A DNA stretch of 64,000 bases from Sphaerisporangium album (GCF_003323745.1 NZ_QOIL01000002.1:465753-529752), one strand, 5' to 3'. Counted from the first letter of the stretch, positions 16,883-27,078 are shown. Numbers and translations: made by a program. The notes: generated by a model not told the origin, from the sequence alone.

Positions 16883-18616
16883 ATGTTGAGCCGCCTGCTG
16901 CGCACCTACCTGAGGCCCTACTCGGCGGCGCTGGCCGCCGTCGTGCTGTTCCAGTTGGTGGGCACCATCGCGTCGTTGTACCTGCCGAGCCTCAACGCCG
17001 ACATCATCGACAAGGGCGTCGCCGCCGGGGACACCGATTACATCCTGTCCGCAGGCGGGTGGATGCTGGCCGTGTCGCTGGTGCAGATCGCCTGCTCGGT
17101 GGCGGCCGTCTACTACGGCGCCAAGGTGGCGGCGGGCTTCGGACGGGACGTCCGCTCGTCGGTGTTCCACCGCGTGGTCGGGTTCTCCACCCGCGAGGTC
17201 TCGCACTTCGGGGCGCCGTCGCTGATCACCCGGACGACCAACGACGTGCAGCAGGTGCAGATGCTCGTCGTGATGACGTGCACCATGCTGGTGGCCGCGC
17301 CGATCATGGGGCTCGGCGGCATCATCATGGCACTGAAACAGGACATCGGCCTGTCGTGGCTGATGCTCGTGTGCGTCCCCGCGCTGCTGATCGCGATCGG
17401 GCTGATCGTCTCCCGCATGGTGCCCCTGTTCCGGGCGATGCAGACGCGCATCGACGCGGTCAACCAGGTGCTGCGCGAGCAGTTGACCGGTATCCGGGTC
17501 GTGCGGGCGTTCGTCCGGGAACGTGAGGAGACGCGGAGGTTCGCCCAGGCGAACGAGGACCTGACCGGGACGGCGCTGAGCGTGGGACGCCTGACCGCGC
17601 TCATCTTCCCCACCGTGATGCTGATCTTCAACGCCTCCAGCATCGCCGTCCTCTGGTTCGGCGCCGCCCGGGTGGACAACGGGGAGATGCAGATCGGCGG
17701 CCTGACCGCGTTCCTCATGTACCTGATGCAGATCCTGATGTCGATGATGATGGCCACCTTCATCTCGATCATGATCCCGCGCGCCGCCGTCTGCGCCGAG
17801 CGCATCGGCGAGGTGCTGGACACCGAGTCCTCCGTACGCCCGGCCGAGCGGCCCGTACGGCAGGTGGGGCTGCACGCCGAGCTGGAGATGCGCGACGTCG
17901 AGTTCCGCTACCCGGGCGCGGCGGCGCCGGTGCTGTCCGGCATCTCGTTCCGCGCGGCCGCGGGGCAGACCACCGCGATCATCGGCAGCACGGGCTCGGG
18001 CAAGACCACGCTCGTCTCGCTGGTGCCGCGGCTGTTCGACGCCACCGCCGGCACCGTCCTGGTCGACGGCGTCGACGTCCGCGAGCTGGAACCTCAGATG
18101 CTCTGGACGCGCATCGGCCTCGTGCCGCAGAAGCCGTACCTGTTCACCGGCACCGTGGCGAGCAACCTGCGGTACGGCAACCCGAACGCCACCGACGACG
18201 AACTGTGGGAGGCGCTGGAGGTCGCGCAGGCCCGCGACTTCGTCGAGGCGATGCCCGAGGGCCTGGAGGCGCCGATCGCGCAGGGCGGCACGAACGTGTC
18301 CGGCGGGCAGCGGCAGCGGCTCTCGATCGCGCGGGCCCTGGTCAGCAAGCCCGAGATCTACCTGTTCGACGACTCGTTCTCGGCCCTGGACCTGGCCACC
18401 GACGCCCGGCTGCGCGCGGCCCTGCGTCCGCACACGGCCGAGGCCGCCGTCGTCATCGTCGGCCAGCGGGTGTCCACCATCGCCGACGCCGACCAGATCA
18501 TCGTCCTGGACGACGGCGTGATCGTCGGCATCGGGACCCACGAGCAACTACTGGAAACCTGCCCGACCTACGTCGAGATCGTGGAGTCCCAGGTGACCGC
18601 AGGGAGCGCAGTATGA
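16883..18616 (+). CDS. heterodimeric ABC exporter, subunit with degenerate ATP site
   Basis: 577 aa: an ABC type I exporter membrane domain (six predicted helices, residues about 15-310) followed by a nucleotide-binding domain with Walker [11 protein letters not shown] near residue 367 and signature VSGGQRQRL near 473. Walker B reads FDDSFSALD near 495, so the catalytic glutamate is replaced by aspartate. This is the hallmark of the non-hydrolysing site in heterodimeric exporters such as TM287/288. It pairs with the next gene, 34 nt downstream, which has the consensus site. The substrate is unknown; drugs, lipids or peptides are possible. Confidence 0.92.
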   Translation: MLSRLLRTYLRPYSAALAAVVLFQLVGTIASLYLPSLNADIIDKGVAAGDTDYILSAGGWMLAVSLVQIACSVAAVYYGAKVAAGFGRDVRSSVFHRVVGFSTREVSHFGAPSLITRTTNDVQQVQMLVVMTCTMLVAAPIMGLGGIIMALKQDIGLSWLMLVCVPALLIAIGLIVSRMVPLFRAMQTRIDAVNQVLREQLTGIRVVRAFVREREETRRFAQANEDLTGTALSVGRLTALIFPTVMLIFNASSIAVLWFGAARVDNGEMQIGGLTAFLMYLMQILMSMMMATFISIMIPRAAVCAERIGEVLDTESSVRPAERPVRQVGLHAELEMRDVEFRYPGAAAPVLSGISFRAAAGQTTAIIGSTGSGKTTLVSLVPRLFDATAGTVLVDGVDVRELEPQMLWTRIGLVPQKPYLFTGTVASNLRYGNPNATDDELWEALEVAQARDFVEAMPEGLEAPIAQGGTNVSGGQRQRLSIARALVSKPEIYLFDDSFSALDLATDARLRAALRPHTAEAAVVIVGQRVSTIADADQIIVLDDGVIVGIGTHEQLLETCPTYVEIVESQVTAGSAV

Positions 18617-18650
18617 GCCGGATCCGCACCGGCCGCGAAGAGGGGGCCAA

Positions 18651-20639
18651 ATGAGCGACCGGACCGCGGCGCCCGCGCGTCCACGGCCGCCCGCGGGGGG
18701 CGGCCCGTTCGGACGGGGGCCCTTCGGGGGCGGGATGCCCGCGGAGAAGTCGATGAACTTCGGGCCCTCGGCCCGGCGGCTGCTCGGGCGGCTGCGCCCC
18801 GAACGCCCGAGGATCATCGCCGTCATCACCCTGGCCGTGATCAGCGTGGTCTTCTCCGTCATCGGACCGAAGATCCTCGGCCACGCGACGGACCTCATCT
18901 TCAGCGGCGTCGTCAGCAGGCAGTTGCCCGCCGGGACGACCAAAGAGCAGGCGGTCGAGGCCGCCCGCGCGTCCGGCAACGGCAACTTCGCCGACATGCT
19001 CGCCCGCATGGACCTCCTCCCCGGCCACGGCATCGACTTCGGCGCCCTCGGCGCGACGCTGGTGTGGGCGCTGGTCCTGTTCGTCGCGGCGTCGCTCTTC
19101 ATGTGGCTGCAGGGCTACCTGCTCAACGACGTCACGCAGCGGACGGTGTACCGGCTACGGTCGGACGTCGAGGACAAGCTGAACCGGCTGCCCCTGAAGT
19201 TCTTCGACGGCCAGCCGCGCGGCGAGCTGCTCAGCCGGGTCACCAACGACATCGACAACGTGTCGCAGACCCTGCAGCAGACGCTCAGCCAGCTTCTCAC
19301 CTCGCTGCTGACCGTGATCGGCGTGCTGGCGATGATGCTCTTCATCTCGCCGCTGCTCGCGCTGATCGCCCTGGTGACGATCCCGCTGTCGATGGTCGTC
19401 ACCGCGCTCGTCGCCAAGCGCTCACAGAAGCTCTTCGTCGCGCAGTGGGCGCACACCGGCAGCCTCAACGCCCACATCGAGGAGGCGTTCACCGGCCACG
19501 AGCTGGTCAAGGTTTTCGGACGTGGGCCCGAGGTCGAGGAGGTGTTCAGGGAGCGCAACGAGCAGCTCTTCAAGGCCGGGTTCGGCGCCCAGTTCATCTC
19601 CGGGATCGTCATGCCGATGATGATGTTCATCGGCAACCTCAACTATGTCGCCATCGCCGTGGTCGGAGGGCTGCGGGTCGCCACCGGGACGATGAGCCTG
19701 GGCGACGTGCAGGCGTTCATCCAGTACTCCCGGCAGTTCACCCAGCCGCTGACCCAGGTCGCCTCGATGACCAACCTGCTGCAGTCCGGCGTGGCGTCGG
19801 CCGAGCGGGTCTTCGAGCTGCTGGACGCCGAGGAGCAGACCCCCGACCCCGCCGACCCGGCGCTGCCCGCGGCCCGGCGTGGGCGCGTCGAGTTCGAGGA
19901 CGTCTCCTTCCGCTACGAGCCCGACCAGCCCCTCATCGAGCACCTGTCGCTGGTGGCGGACCCCGGGCACACGATCGCGATCGTCGGCCCGACCGGCGCG
20001 GGGAAGACGACCCTGGTCAACCTCATCATGCGCTTCTACGAGCTGGACTCCGGCCGCATCACGCTGGACGGCGTCGACATCACCGCGATGCGCCGCGAGG
20101 ACCTGCGCGCGCACATCGGCATGGTGCTCCAGGACACGTGGCTGTTCGGCGGGACGATCCGCGACAACATCGCCTACGGCAACCCGGACGCCACCGACGA
20201 GCAGGTGTACGCGGCGGCGCGGGCGACGTACGTCGACCGGTTCGTCCGCACCCTGCCCGACGGCTACGACACCGTGATCGACGAGGAGGGCGGCAACGTC
20301 AGCGCCGGCGAGAAGCAGCTTCTCACCATCGCCCGCGCCTTCCTCGCCAACCCGTCCCTGCTGATCCTGGACGAGGCCACCAGCTCGGTCGACACGCGCA
20401 CCGAGGTCCTGGTGCAGCACGCCATGGCAGCCCTACGCACCGACCGCACCAGCTTCGTCATCGCCCACCGGCTGTCGACCATCCGCGACGCCGACCTGAT
20501 CCTGGTGATGGAGGCGGGACGCATCGTCGAGCACGGCACCCACGAGGAACTGCTGGACGCCCGCGGCGCCTACCACCGCCTGTACTCGGCGCAGTTCAGC
20601 GGCGCCCTGGTCCCGGCGGACGGCGAACCGCCCGCCTGA
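18651..20639 (+). CDS. heterodimeric ABC exporter, catalytic subunit
   Basis: 662 aa; ATG 18651 with GAAGAGGGGG upstream. A Pro/Gly-rich cytoplasmic extension (residues about 5-45, [17 protein letters not shown]) precedes an elbow helix and six transmembrane helices. A loop of about 60 residues lies between helices 1 and 2. The nucleotide-binding domain has Walker [11 protein letters not shown], signature [10 protein letters not shown] and Walker [17 protein letters not shown] with the catalytic Glu present. The SAGEKQ variant of the signature is typical of the catalytic partner in TM287/288-like exporters. Together with the preceding gene it forms one functional exporter. Confidence 0.93.
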   Translation: MSDRTAAPARPRPPAGGGPFGRGPFGGGMPAEKSMNFGPSARRLLGRLRPERPRIIAVITLAVISVVFSVIGPKILGHATDLIFSGVVSRQLPAGTTKEQAVEAARASGNGNFADMLARMDLLPGHGIDFGALGATLVWALVLFVAASLFMWLQGYLLNDVTQRTVYRLRSDVEDKLNRLPLKFFDGQPRGELLSRVTNDIDNVSQTLQQTLSQLLTSLLTVIGVLAMMLFISPLLALIALVTIPLSMVVTALVAKRSQKLFVAQWAHTGSLNAHIEEAFTGHELVKVFGRGPEVEEVFRERNEQLFKAGFGAQFISGIVMPMMMFIGNLNYVAIAVVGGLRVATGTMSLGDVQAFIQYSRQFTQPLTQVASMTNLLQSGVASAERVFELLDAEEQTPDPADPALPAARRGRVEFEDVSFRYEPDQPLIEHLSLVADPGHTIAIVGPTGAGKTTLVNLIMRFYELDSGRITLDGVDITAMRREDLRAHIGMVLQDTWLFGGTIRDNIAYGNPDATDEQVYAAARATYVDRFVRTLPDGYDTVIDEEGGNVSAGEKQLLTIARAFLANPSLLILDEATSSVDTRTEVLVQHAMAALRTDRTSFVIAHRLSTIRDADLILVMEAGRIVEHGTHEELLDARGAYHRLYSAQFSGALVPADGEPPA

Positions 20640-20670
20640 GGACGGCGGCCCCGGGCCACGGGACGGCGGC

Positions 20671-20705
20671 CCCCGGCCGAGCCGGTTACGCGGCTCAGCC
20701 GGGGG
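20671..20705. terminator. bidirectional terminator hairpin
   Basis: CCCCGGCCGAGCCG and CGGCTCAGCCGGGG pair over 14 positions with one mismatch around a 6-nt loop. The hairpin sits between the exporter operon and the convergent gene ending at 20695, whose stop codon lies inside it. Confidence 0.6.
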
Positions 20706-21276
20706 TCTGGGCGGTCTCCAGCCTGCGGATGATCGGGGTCAGCAGGGCGTTCAGCTCCCTGACCAGGGCGGTCACCGCGAGGTGGGCGGTCTCCGGCAGG
20801 GTTTCCGCCGGGCCCCCGGGGGCGGGGGGAAGGGCGTTCAGGGGGATCGGCGCATCGATGACCAGGGTCGGCCGCAGGTACGGGCTGCGTGAGAGGTCCT
20901 GGTCCGTCGGGTCAAGGAACTGGCCGAAGGTCTGCGGCCACTCGCGCCAGCCCCGGTCGCGCCACCACTCCCGCGAGGCGGTGAGCTCGGCGGGGGGAGG
21001 CGAGACGAGCAGGACATGCGCGGTGAGCGTGCCGTCCCACGGGTTGCGGTCGCAGGCCGCGGACAGCACCCGGCGGTGCCGCCGCACGTACGGCGGGGAG
21101 GGCGTGATGGCGAGCCTCCAGGCGGCGCAGGCGAACGTGACCGGCGCGATGTCGCCCCACGTCCCGTCGAACGCGGCGACGTTGCGCCGCACGTGCTCGG
21201 CGTAACGACTGCGGCCCTCGCCGGCGAGTTCGCGGTCGTGGCCGTGGTCGATCCAGAAGGCATCGTGCTCGCCCAT
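20695..21276 (-). CDS. conserved-looking hypothetical protein
   Basis: 193 aa from ATG 21276 (MGEHDAFWID), with AGGGAG 6 nt upstream; the longer frame lacks a site. Aromatic-rich segments (SREWWRDRGWREWPQTFGQF) and a helical tail (AVTALVRELNALLTPIIRRL) suggest a soluble alpha/beta protein. No signal peptide, membrane segment or catalytic motif is visible and I recognise no family. It lies upstream-adjacent, on the same strand, to the YYEF-family gene's 3' side. Confidence 0.6.
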   Translation of the reverse strand: MGEHDAFWIDHGHDRELAGEGRSRYAEHVRRNVAAFDGTWGDIAPVTFACAAWRLAITPSPPYVRRHRRVLSAACDRNPWDGTLTAHVLLVSPPPAELTASREWWRDRGWREWPQTFGQFLDPTDQDLSRSPYLRPTLVIDAPIPLNALPPAPGGPAETLPETAHLAVTALVRELNALLTPIIRRLETAQTPG

Positions 21277-21489
21277 ATGTCTCCCTCTGTCGTCGGTCCC
21301 CGCCGCCCAGTCAACGCCCTCCAGCAGAACCAGACGCCCGATTTCTCCCAGAGCCGACGCGTGAGCGCCCGCCCGGGGACGCGTGAAGGCGCCGGGCATG
21401 CGTACAGGCCTGCGGGCGGCCAGGCCGACCGGTCCGGCCGTGCCGGCGGGCCTGAAGGGGACCGTCCACGCTCGCCGGCCCCGGAGGCG

Positions 21490-22344
21490 TTACCGGGGAG
21501 CCGAGCCCCGGGCCTCCGCTGCCGCGTCCAGTAGCTGGGCCACTGTACGGCGGGTGGCGGAGTCGTCGGCGGGCTTGGTTTCGCCGTGGAAGCGGCGGAG
21601 GAGTTCCAGGCGGGCCCCGCCGGCCTCGCCGGTGGCGACGCGCAGGAGCAGTGAGTTCTTGTCGCTCGCGGGCAGGGCCGCGATCCACTCGGCCAGCTTC
21701 TCGGGCTCGGCGGCGCGTTCGGGGACGCTGGCGGTGGCGGCCGTCGCGAGCAGGTCAGGGTCCAGGCGCAGGAACCCGGCGAGCGCCCGCTGGGACGGGC
21801 TCAGCGTGGCCAGACCGGCGGGGACGGGCGGTTCGGGCTCGTCCTCGAAGTCCTCGTCGAAGGCGTCCTCGTCGCGCTCCCACGTCCCGACCGCCGCCAG
21901 CCAGGCGAGGTAGAGCGGGCGCAGGTCGCCGGAGGCCAGGTCGGCGCGCACGTCGGCGATGAGCGCCAGCGGGCCGGCGTCGTCCTCGTCGTCGCCGTCC
22001 TCGCCCTCCTCGCTCAGCAGGTCGAGCACGAGGTGGTCGTCCGAGACCCACGCCTCGACCTGCTCGTCGAGCAGGTAGGGCTCGGCGGCGCCGAGGTCGA
22101 GGGCCTCCTTCGGCAGCCGCAGCATCACCTGGCGGGTGCCCGAATCGTCGGTGTAGAGGTGGGCGTCGTAGTAACGCTCCATCATCGCGGCCGGATCGCC
22201 GCCGAAGTCGCCGGACTTGTACTCGCCGGTGAAGCCGGTGGCGGTGACCTCCGCGCCGCCGGACAGGGCGCGGACCTCGGCCAGTTCGGCGAGGGTCAGC
22301 GGGCGGTCCAGCGCGAGGAATTCGTAGTACCGGTAGTCGCTCAT
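21490..22344 (-). CDS. YYEFLALDRPLT-family conserved protein of unknown function
   Basis: 284 aa from ATG 22344. The N-terminal 90 residues (YRYYEFLALDRPLTLAELAE, then GDPAAMMERYYDAHLYTDDSG) match a widespread bacterial family of unknown function whose genes are often found near SWIM zinc-finger or helicase genes. The middle is strongly acidic (EEGEDGDDEDD, DEDAFDEDFEDEPEP). The C-terminal third is helical (SDKNSLLLRVATGE, ARLELLRRFHGE). No enzyme motif is seen. The family match is from memory and the function is unknown. Confidence 0.7.
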   Translation of the reverse strand: MSDYRYYEFLALDRPLTLAELAEVRALSGGAEVTATGFTGEYKSGDFGGDPAAMMERYYDAHLYTDDSGTRQVMLRLPKEALDLGAAEPYLLDEQVEAWVSDDHLVLDLLSEEGEDGDDEDDAGPLALIADVRADLASGDLRPLYLAWLAAVGTWERDEDAFDEDFEDEPEPPVPAGLATLSPSQRALAGFLRLDPDLLATAATASVPERAAEPEKLAEWIAALPASDKNSLLLRVATGEAGGARLELLRRFHGETKPADDSATRRTVAQLLDAAAEARGSAPR

Positions 22345-22787
22345 CCGTCCACTCGTCCGGTGCCGATGGGTGCGGAGGTGCCCGTCACCCGTTTGATGGG
22401 AGAGGTCGCGTGCCGTGTGCGCGCGATCGCCGCCGCCCCTGCTCCGTTCGGGCGTCCGTTACAGCCTGGTTGGTGGCGATCAACGGCGATGAGCATAGTG
22501 GAGGCGGGCTCCCGATGCGCCGCGCCTCACCCGCGTCCGCCCTATGACGGCACCACGGCGCGCGGGCGGGTGTGCGGTCCGTCGTCGCGGCGCCGCGCGT
22601 TCCGGGCGGGTCGCGGTGGTTCGGGGTTCTGGCGCGAAGTTCCGGCCCCGAGTCCGGGCGGCGAAAAGGGTTGGCACGGGCACTTTGGACAAGGTTCTTA
22701 ATTACGCCATATCCGGTTATCTCTCCTGGTGGGCGGCGAGCTCATCATTCCATCCCGTAGGCATCGCGAGGTGTTCCGGGATGGCAC
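22345..22787. other. 443-nt divergent intergenic region
   Basis: Contains the promoters of the divergent YYEF-family gene and glycosyltransferase operon. A low-GC patch (about 22695-22725, ttcttaattacgccatatcc) is the best promoter candidate for the plus-strand operon. No repeat or RNA gene is seen. Confidence 0.35.
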
Positions 22788-23912
22788 ATGAGGATCGTCC
22801 GGCTGGCCAATTTCGTCGCCCCCCGCTCCGGCGGGCTGCGCACCGCCCTGCACGAGCTCGGCTCCGGCTACGGCGCCGCCGGGCATGAACCCGTCCTGGT
22901 GATCCCCGGCCCGCGCCCCGGCGTGCGGGAGACCCCGGCCGGGAAGATCATCACGGTTCCCGGCCCGGTCGTGCCCGGGACGGGAGGGTACCGGGTCATC
23001 ACCGCGCGCCGGTCCCTGCGCCGCCTGCTGGACGAGCTGCGCCCCGACCGCCTGGAGGTGTCGGACCGCACGACGCTGCGCTGGACGGGCCGCTGGGCGC
23101 GCTCGCGCGGCGTGCGGTCGGTCATGGTGTCGCACGAGAGCCTGGACGGCCTGCTGCGCCTGTTCGTCCCCGGCCGCGCGCCCGCCCGCGCGCTGGCCGA
23201 CCGGCTCAACCGCGCGACCGCCCGCGACTTCGACGTGGTCGTCTGCACGACCGCGTGGGCCGCCGCCGAGTTCGCGCGGCTCGGCGTGCCGAACCTGCGG
23301 CGGGTGCCGCTCGGGGTGGACCTCGCCCGCTTCGCCCCGGAACGCCGCGACCCCGCGCTGCGCGCCACGCTGGCCGGGCCGGACGAGCCGCTGCTCGTCC
23401 ACTGCAGCCGCCTGTCCTCAGAGAAGCATCCCGACCGGCCCATCGCCGCCCTGGCCGAGCTGCGCCGCCGGGGCGTGCCCGCCCGGCTCGTCGTGGCCGG
23501 GGACGGGCCCCGCCGCCGGGCGCTGGAGGAGCGGGCCGCGGGGCTGCCCGTCCGCTTCCTCGGGCACGTCTCCGATCGCGACATGGTGGCGAGGCTCCTG
23601 GCCACGGCGGACGTCGCCGTCGCGCCCGGCCCCGTCGAGACGTTCGGCCTGGCCGCGCTCGAAGCCCTCGCCGGCGGCACGCCCGTCGTCGTGTCCCGCG
23701 CGAGCGCCCTGCCCGAGGTGATCGGCGAGGCCGGCGCCGCAGTCGGCGACGACCCCCGCGCGTACGCCGACGCGATCCAGGGGCTTCTCGCCCGCGACGA
23801 GCGGGACCGGCGACGGCAGGCCCGCGCGCAGGCGGAACGGTTCGGCTGGCCGGCGTCGGTCGGCGGCTTCCTCGGGGCGCACGGGCTGCCCGGACTGATA
23901 GGAGCGCGGTGA
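22788..23912 (+). CDS. GT4-family glycosyltransferase
   Basis: 374 aa, GT-B fold. The N-terminal domain starts with MRIVRLANFVAPRSGGLRTA (acceptor side). The C-terminal domain has the donor-binding pattern: LLVHCSRLSSEKHPDRPI near residue 205, VVAGDGPRRRALEE near 235 and the EX7E-type motif ETFGLAALEALAGGTPVV near 285. It uses an NDP-sugar, probably GDP-mannose or UDP-glucose, to extend a lipid or polysaccharide. Its stop overlaps the ATG of the SGNH hydrolase gene (TGATG) and a second GT4 gene follows, so the three likely act in one pathway at the inner face of the membrane. Confidence 0.88.
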   Translation: MRIVRLANFVAPRSGGLRTALHELGSGYGAAGHEPVLVIPGPRPGVRETPAGKIITVPGPVVPGTGGYRVITARRSLRRLLDELRPDRLEVSDRTTLRWTGRWARSRGVRSVMVSHESLDGLLRLFVPGRAPARALADRLNRATARDFDVVVCTTAWAAAEFARLGVPNLRRVPLGVDLARFAPERRDPALRATLAGPDEPLLVHCSRLSSEKHPDRPIAALAELRRRGVPARLVVAGDGPRRRALEERAAGLPVRFLGHVSDRDMVARLLATADVAVAPGPVETFGLAALEALAGGTPVVVSRASALPEVIGEAGAAVGDDPRAYADAIQGLLARDERDRRRQARAQAERFGWPASVGGFLGAHGLPGLIGAR

Positions 23913-24781
23913 TGACCGTACGACTCGTGGCGCTCGGTGACTCCGTCACCGTCGGCATGGGCGACCCGCTGCCCGGAGGCGGCTGGCGCGGATGGGCGGC
24001 CCTGCTCGCCGGCGCGCTCGGCCCCGAGGGCGAGGTCGAGTTCAGCAACCTGGCCGACTGCGGGGCGACGGCCGTCGACCTCGCCGCCGACCAGCTCCCG
24101 AGGGCCCTCGCGCTGCGGCCGACGCTGGCGTCCGTGCTGGCGGGCGTCAACGACACGCTGCGCGGCAGGTTCGACCTGGCCGCCATCGCCGCCGCCCTGG
24201 AGGAGGTCGTCGGCGGCCTGCGCGGCGCGGGCGCGACCGTGCTCACCGCGCGCCTGCCCGACCCGGGGCTGATGCTCGGCATCCCCGACTTCGTCCGCCG
24301 CCCGCTCACCCGCCGGGTCCACGGCATCAACGCGGTACTCGACCACCTCGCCGACAGGTACGAGACCGTGCACATCGACCTGGGCTCCAACCCGGCACTG
24401 TACGAGCGGCGGATGTGGGGGGTCGACCGGCTGCACCCGAGCGAGCGCGGCCACCGCCTGCTGGCGCGGCTGTTCGCCGCCGGGCTGGCCGAACACGGTT
24501 TCGCCGGTCACGCGCCGCCGAGCGCCGAGCCGGTCGGGCGCGAGCCGTCGGCGTGGGCGAGCGCGCGCTGGATGGCCGTCGAGGGGACGGGGTGGATCGC
24601 GCGGCGCTCGCGGGACTTCCTCCCGCAGTTCTGCGGCCTCGTCCTCAGCGAGGCGTGGCACGAGGTCCGCGGCAGGACCGGGACCCTCGACGAGGTGCTG
24701 CACGCCGAGCTCGACGTCATCCTGCGGCGCCTCGGCGCGCCCGGCCCCGGCGGGAGCGCCCCGGCCGCCGCCGGCGCGTGA
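23912..24781 (+). CDS. SGNH/GDSL-family hydrolase
   Basis: 289 aa from ATG 23912, which overlaps the preceding stop by one base. The three blocks are clear: nucleophile GDSVTVGMGD (Ser11), block III GVND and the DRLHPSERGH block with catalytic Asp and His. There is no signal peptide, so it acts in the cytoplasm, as an esterase or deacylase on a lipid or sugar acyl group. The position between two GT4 glycosyltransferases suggests trimming or proof-reading of a glycolipid such as a phosphatidylinositol mannoside. The C-terminal 80 residues are an extension without motifs. Confidence 0.88.
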   Translation: MTVRLVALGDSVTVGMGDPLPGGGWRGWAALLAGALGPEGEVEFSNLADCGATAVDLAADQLPRALALRPTLASVLAGVNDTLRGRFDLAAIAAALEEVVGGLRGAGATVLTARLPDPGLMLGIPDFVRRPLTRRVHGINAVLDHLADRYETVHIDLGSNPALYERRMWGVDRLHPSERGHRLLARLFAAGLAEHGFAGHAPPSAEPVGREPSAWASARWMAVEGTGWIARRSRDFLPQFCGLVLSEAWHEVRGRTGTLDEVLHAELDVILRRLGAPGPGGSAPAAAGA

Positions 24782-24848
24782 CGGAGGAGCCTCCGACCCC
24801 GCGTACCGCGTCGCCGAAGCGGCGAGAGCAGCGAGAGAAGTGAGACCC

Positions 24849-26075
24849 ATGAGAGTCGCCATCGTCTCCGAGTCCTTCCTACCCCAGGTCAACGGCGTGA
24901 CGAACTCGCTGGTCCGTCTGCTGCGCCACCTCGCGGACCACGGCCACGACGCGATGGTCGTGGCGCCGAACCCCGGCCCGAAGACCTACGCCGGGTTCCC
25001 GGTCCACTCGACGCCCGCGTTCCGGCTGCTGCCGTTCTACCGGTCGTTCCGGGTGGGGTTGCCGAGCCGCGGCATCCACCGGGCGATCGAGGAGTTCGAG
25101 CCCGACGTCGTCCATCTCGCCTCGCCGACGGTGGTCGGGGCGGCGGGGCTGACGGCGGCGCTGCGGCTCGGCGTGCCCGCGGTGGCGGTGTTCCAGACCG
25201 ACCTCGCCGGCTTCGCGCGCCAGTACGGCCTGCGCGGCACCGACGCGCTGATCTGGGCCTGGCTCCGGCACATCCACGGACGGGCCGCGCTCACCCTCGC
25301 GCCCTCGACGGCGACGATGGCCGAGCTGCGCGACCACGGCGTCCCCCGGCTGGCGCTGTGGGGGAGGGGCGTCGACCTCGACCAGTTCGACCCGCGCCAC
25401 CGCCGCGCCGAGCTGCGGCGGGAGTTCGCTCCGGACGGCGAGGTCGTCGTCGGCTACGTCGGGCGGCTGGCCGCCGACAAGCGGGTGCACCTGCTCGCCG
25501 AGCTGGCGGACATCCCCGGGACCCGGCTCGTGATCGTCGGCGACGGCCCCGCCGAGCCCCGGCTGCGCAAGTTGCTGCCGAACGCGGTGTTCTGCGGCCT
25601 GCGCACCGGAGAGGACCTTTCGCGGATCCTCGCGTCGTTCGACGTCTTCGTGCACACGGGCAGGAACGAGACCTACTGCCAGGCCGTCCAGGAGGCGCTG
25701 GCGGCCGGTGTGCCCGTCGTCGCGGCCGCCGCCGGAGGGCCGCTCGACCTCGTCACGCCGGACCGCAACGGCCTGCTCTTCCCGCCGGACGACCCCGCCG
25801 AGATGCGCCGCGCCGTCGCCCGCCTCGCCGGGGACGCGGACGCCCGCCGCCGCATGGGGGCCAACGCCCGCGAGTCCGTCCTCGGCCGCGGCTGGACGGC
25901 GCTGTGCCACCAGCTCTTCGGCTACTACCAGGCCGTGGTGGGCGAGTCGCCCGTCCGCGTGCCGCCGGTCACGGCTCCCGGGGCGGCGAAGCGGCCGGTC
26001 GTGGCCAGGAAGGACGCCGTCACGCTGGGCGGGCGTCCCCCGCGGGAGACGCCCGCGCCCGCCCGCCACGCGTAG
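24849..26075 (+). CDS. GT4 mannosyltransferase, MgtA/PimB-like
   Basis: 408 aa from ATG 24849, chosen for GAGAAG 8 nt upstream over the GTG at 24840. The N-terminus VAIVSESFLPQVNGVTNS and the segment FQTDLAGFARQYGL are typical of the actinobacterial mannosyltransferases MgtA/PimB, which use GDP-mannose on diacylglycerol- or inositol-based lipids. The C-terminal domain has VGYVGRLAADKRVHLL, VIVGDGPAEPRLRKLL and NETYCQAVQEALAAGVPVV. A Pro-rich tail of about 50 residues is extra. It closes the GT4-SGNH-GT4 cluster, 67 nt after the hydrolase. Exact acceptor is not predictable. Confidence 0.88.
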   Translation: MRVAIVSESFLPQVNGVTNSLVRLLRHLADHGHDAMVVAPNPGPKTYAGFPVHSTPAFRLLPFYRSFRVGLPSRGIHRAIEEFEPDVVHLASPTVVGAAGLTAALRLGVPAVAVFQTDLAGFARQYGLRGTDALIWAWLRHIHGRAALTLAPSTATMAELRDHGVPRLALWGRGVDLDQFDPRHRRAELRREFAPDGEVVVGYVGRLAADKRVHLLAELADIPGTRLVIVGDGPAEPRLRKLLPNAVFCGLRTGEDLSRILASFDVFVHTGRNETYCQAVQEALAAGVPVVAAAAGGPLDLVTPDRNGLLFPPDDPAEMRRAVARLAGDADARRRMGANARESVLGRGWTALCHQLFGYYQAVVGESPVRVPPVTAPGAAKRPVVARKDAVTLGGRPPRETPAPARHA

Positions 26076-26165
26076 GGACGCCCGCGTCACCGTGCCGGGG
26101 GTCACGGGATCGCGGCCCTGGCGGCGCGGCCGGCTCGTACGGGGGCGGGCCGGTTCGCGTGGCGG

Positions 26166-27014
26166 TCAGCGGAAGGCGTCCGCGTGGTCGCGTGCCCACT
26201 GGTGGTACGTGGTCGCCGGCGCGCCGGTGATCTCCTCCACCGTGGAGGTGACCGGCTCGGGGGACGCCGCCATCGCCGCGTGGCCGGTGAGGATGGCGTC
26301 CGCCATCTCGGGCGGCAGGCCCCCGGCGATCATGCCCTCGCGCACGGCCTCGGGCGTCAGCTCCACCCAGCGGACCGGACGGCCGATCGCCTCGCCGATG
26401 GCGGCCACCTGCTCGACCTGCGTGAGCGTCCGCGGGCCGGTCAGCACGTGCTTCGCGCCCGCGTGGCCGCCGTCCAGCATCGCGCGGACCCCCACGGCGG
26501 CGATGTCGCGCTCGTGGATCAGCGCGCGCCCCGCCTGCCCGTACGCCCAGTGGACCGTGCCCGTCTCACGGATCTGCTCGGCCCATTGAAGGGTGTTGGC
26601 GGCGAACCCGGTCGGGCGCAGGAACGTCCATTCGGCGCCGGAGTCCTCGATCAGGTGCTCCATGCGGGCGTGCGAGCCCATGATGAACCCCTGGCCCGTC
26701 TTCCGGTCGTCGGGCACCCCCCGGGCGGACAGGTACACGATGTGACGGACCTGCCCGGCGATCGCGGCGACGGTCTCGGGCGCGGCGTGGTCGCCGGAGA
26801 GTGTGGGCCAGACCAGCAGCACCGCCTCGACGCCGTCCAGGGCGGCTTTCAGCGACGCGGGGTCGGCCAGGTCGCCGCCGACGACCTCGGCGCCGTCCGG
26901 CAGGCGGGCCGCGCCGGGGTCGCGGGTGAGCGCGCGGACGCGGGCCCCCTCCTTCAGCAGGGCGGACACGGCGTGCCCGCCGACTTTTCCCGTGGCCCCC
27001 GTTACGAGGAACAT
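26166..27014 (-). CDS. NmrA-like NAD(P)-binding protein
   Basis: 282 aa from ATG 27014 (AGGGAG 7 nt upstream). It has the atypical-SDR nucleotide motif FLVTGATGKVGGHAVSALL, then VVGGDLADPASLKAALDGVE and VYLSARGVPDD. The Tyr-x-x-x-Lys pair of classical SDRs is missing, as is usual in NmrA/HSCARG-type redox sensors and some quinone or nitro reductases. The upstream promoter has MerR/SoxR-type geometry with a 19-bp spacer, so expression probably responds to a redox-active or toxic compound. No MerR gene is adjacent. Confidence 0.85.
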   Translation of the reverse strand: MFLVTGATGKVGGHAVSALLKEGARVRALTRDPGAARLPDGAEVVGGDLADPASLKAALDGVEAVLLVWPTLSGDHAAPETVAAIAGQVRHIVYLSARGVPDDRKTGQGFIMGSHARMEHLIEDSGAEWTFLRPTGFAANTLQWAEQIRETGTVHWAYGQAGRALIHERDIAAVGVRAMLDGGHAGAKHVLTGPRTLTQVEQVAAIGEAIGRPVRWVELTPEAVREGMIAGGLPPEMADAILTGHAAMAASPEPVTSTVEEITGAPATTYHQWARDHADAFR

Positions 27015-27047
27015 CGTTTCTCCCTTGTCGATGCCGGTGCTGCTGCC

Positions 27048-27078
27048 ATCGTGAAACATCAACATTGGTTGAGGTCAA
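27048..27078 (-). promoter_or_regulatory. MerR/SoxR-type promoter of the NmrA-like gene
   Basis: On the minus strand, -35 TTGACC (27078-27073) and -10 CACGAT (27053-27048) are separated by exactly 19 bp. The spacer contains the dyad TCAAC-N4-GTTGA (27059-27072). An over-long spacer with a central dyad is the hallmark of promoters activated by MerR-family regulators such as SoxR. The transcript would start near 27041, giving a leader of about 27 nt. Confidence 0.6.

Noticed and set aside
16223-18547. 774-codon minus-strand open frame antisense to the ABC exporter
   Set aside because: Only its last 163 codons look like a protein (DUF6508). The rest is His/Asp/Arg/Gly-rich shadow of the exporter gene.
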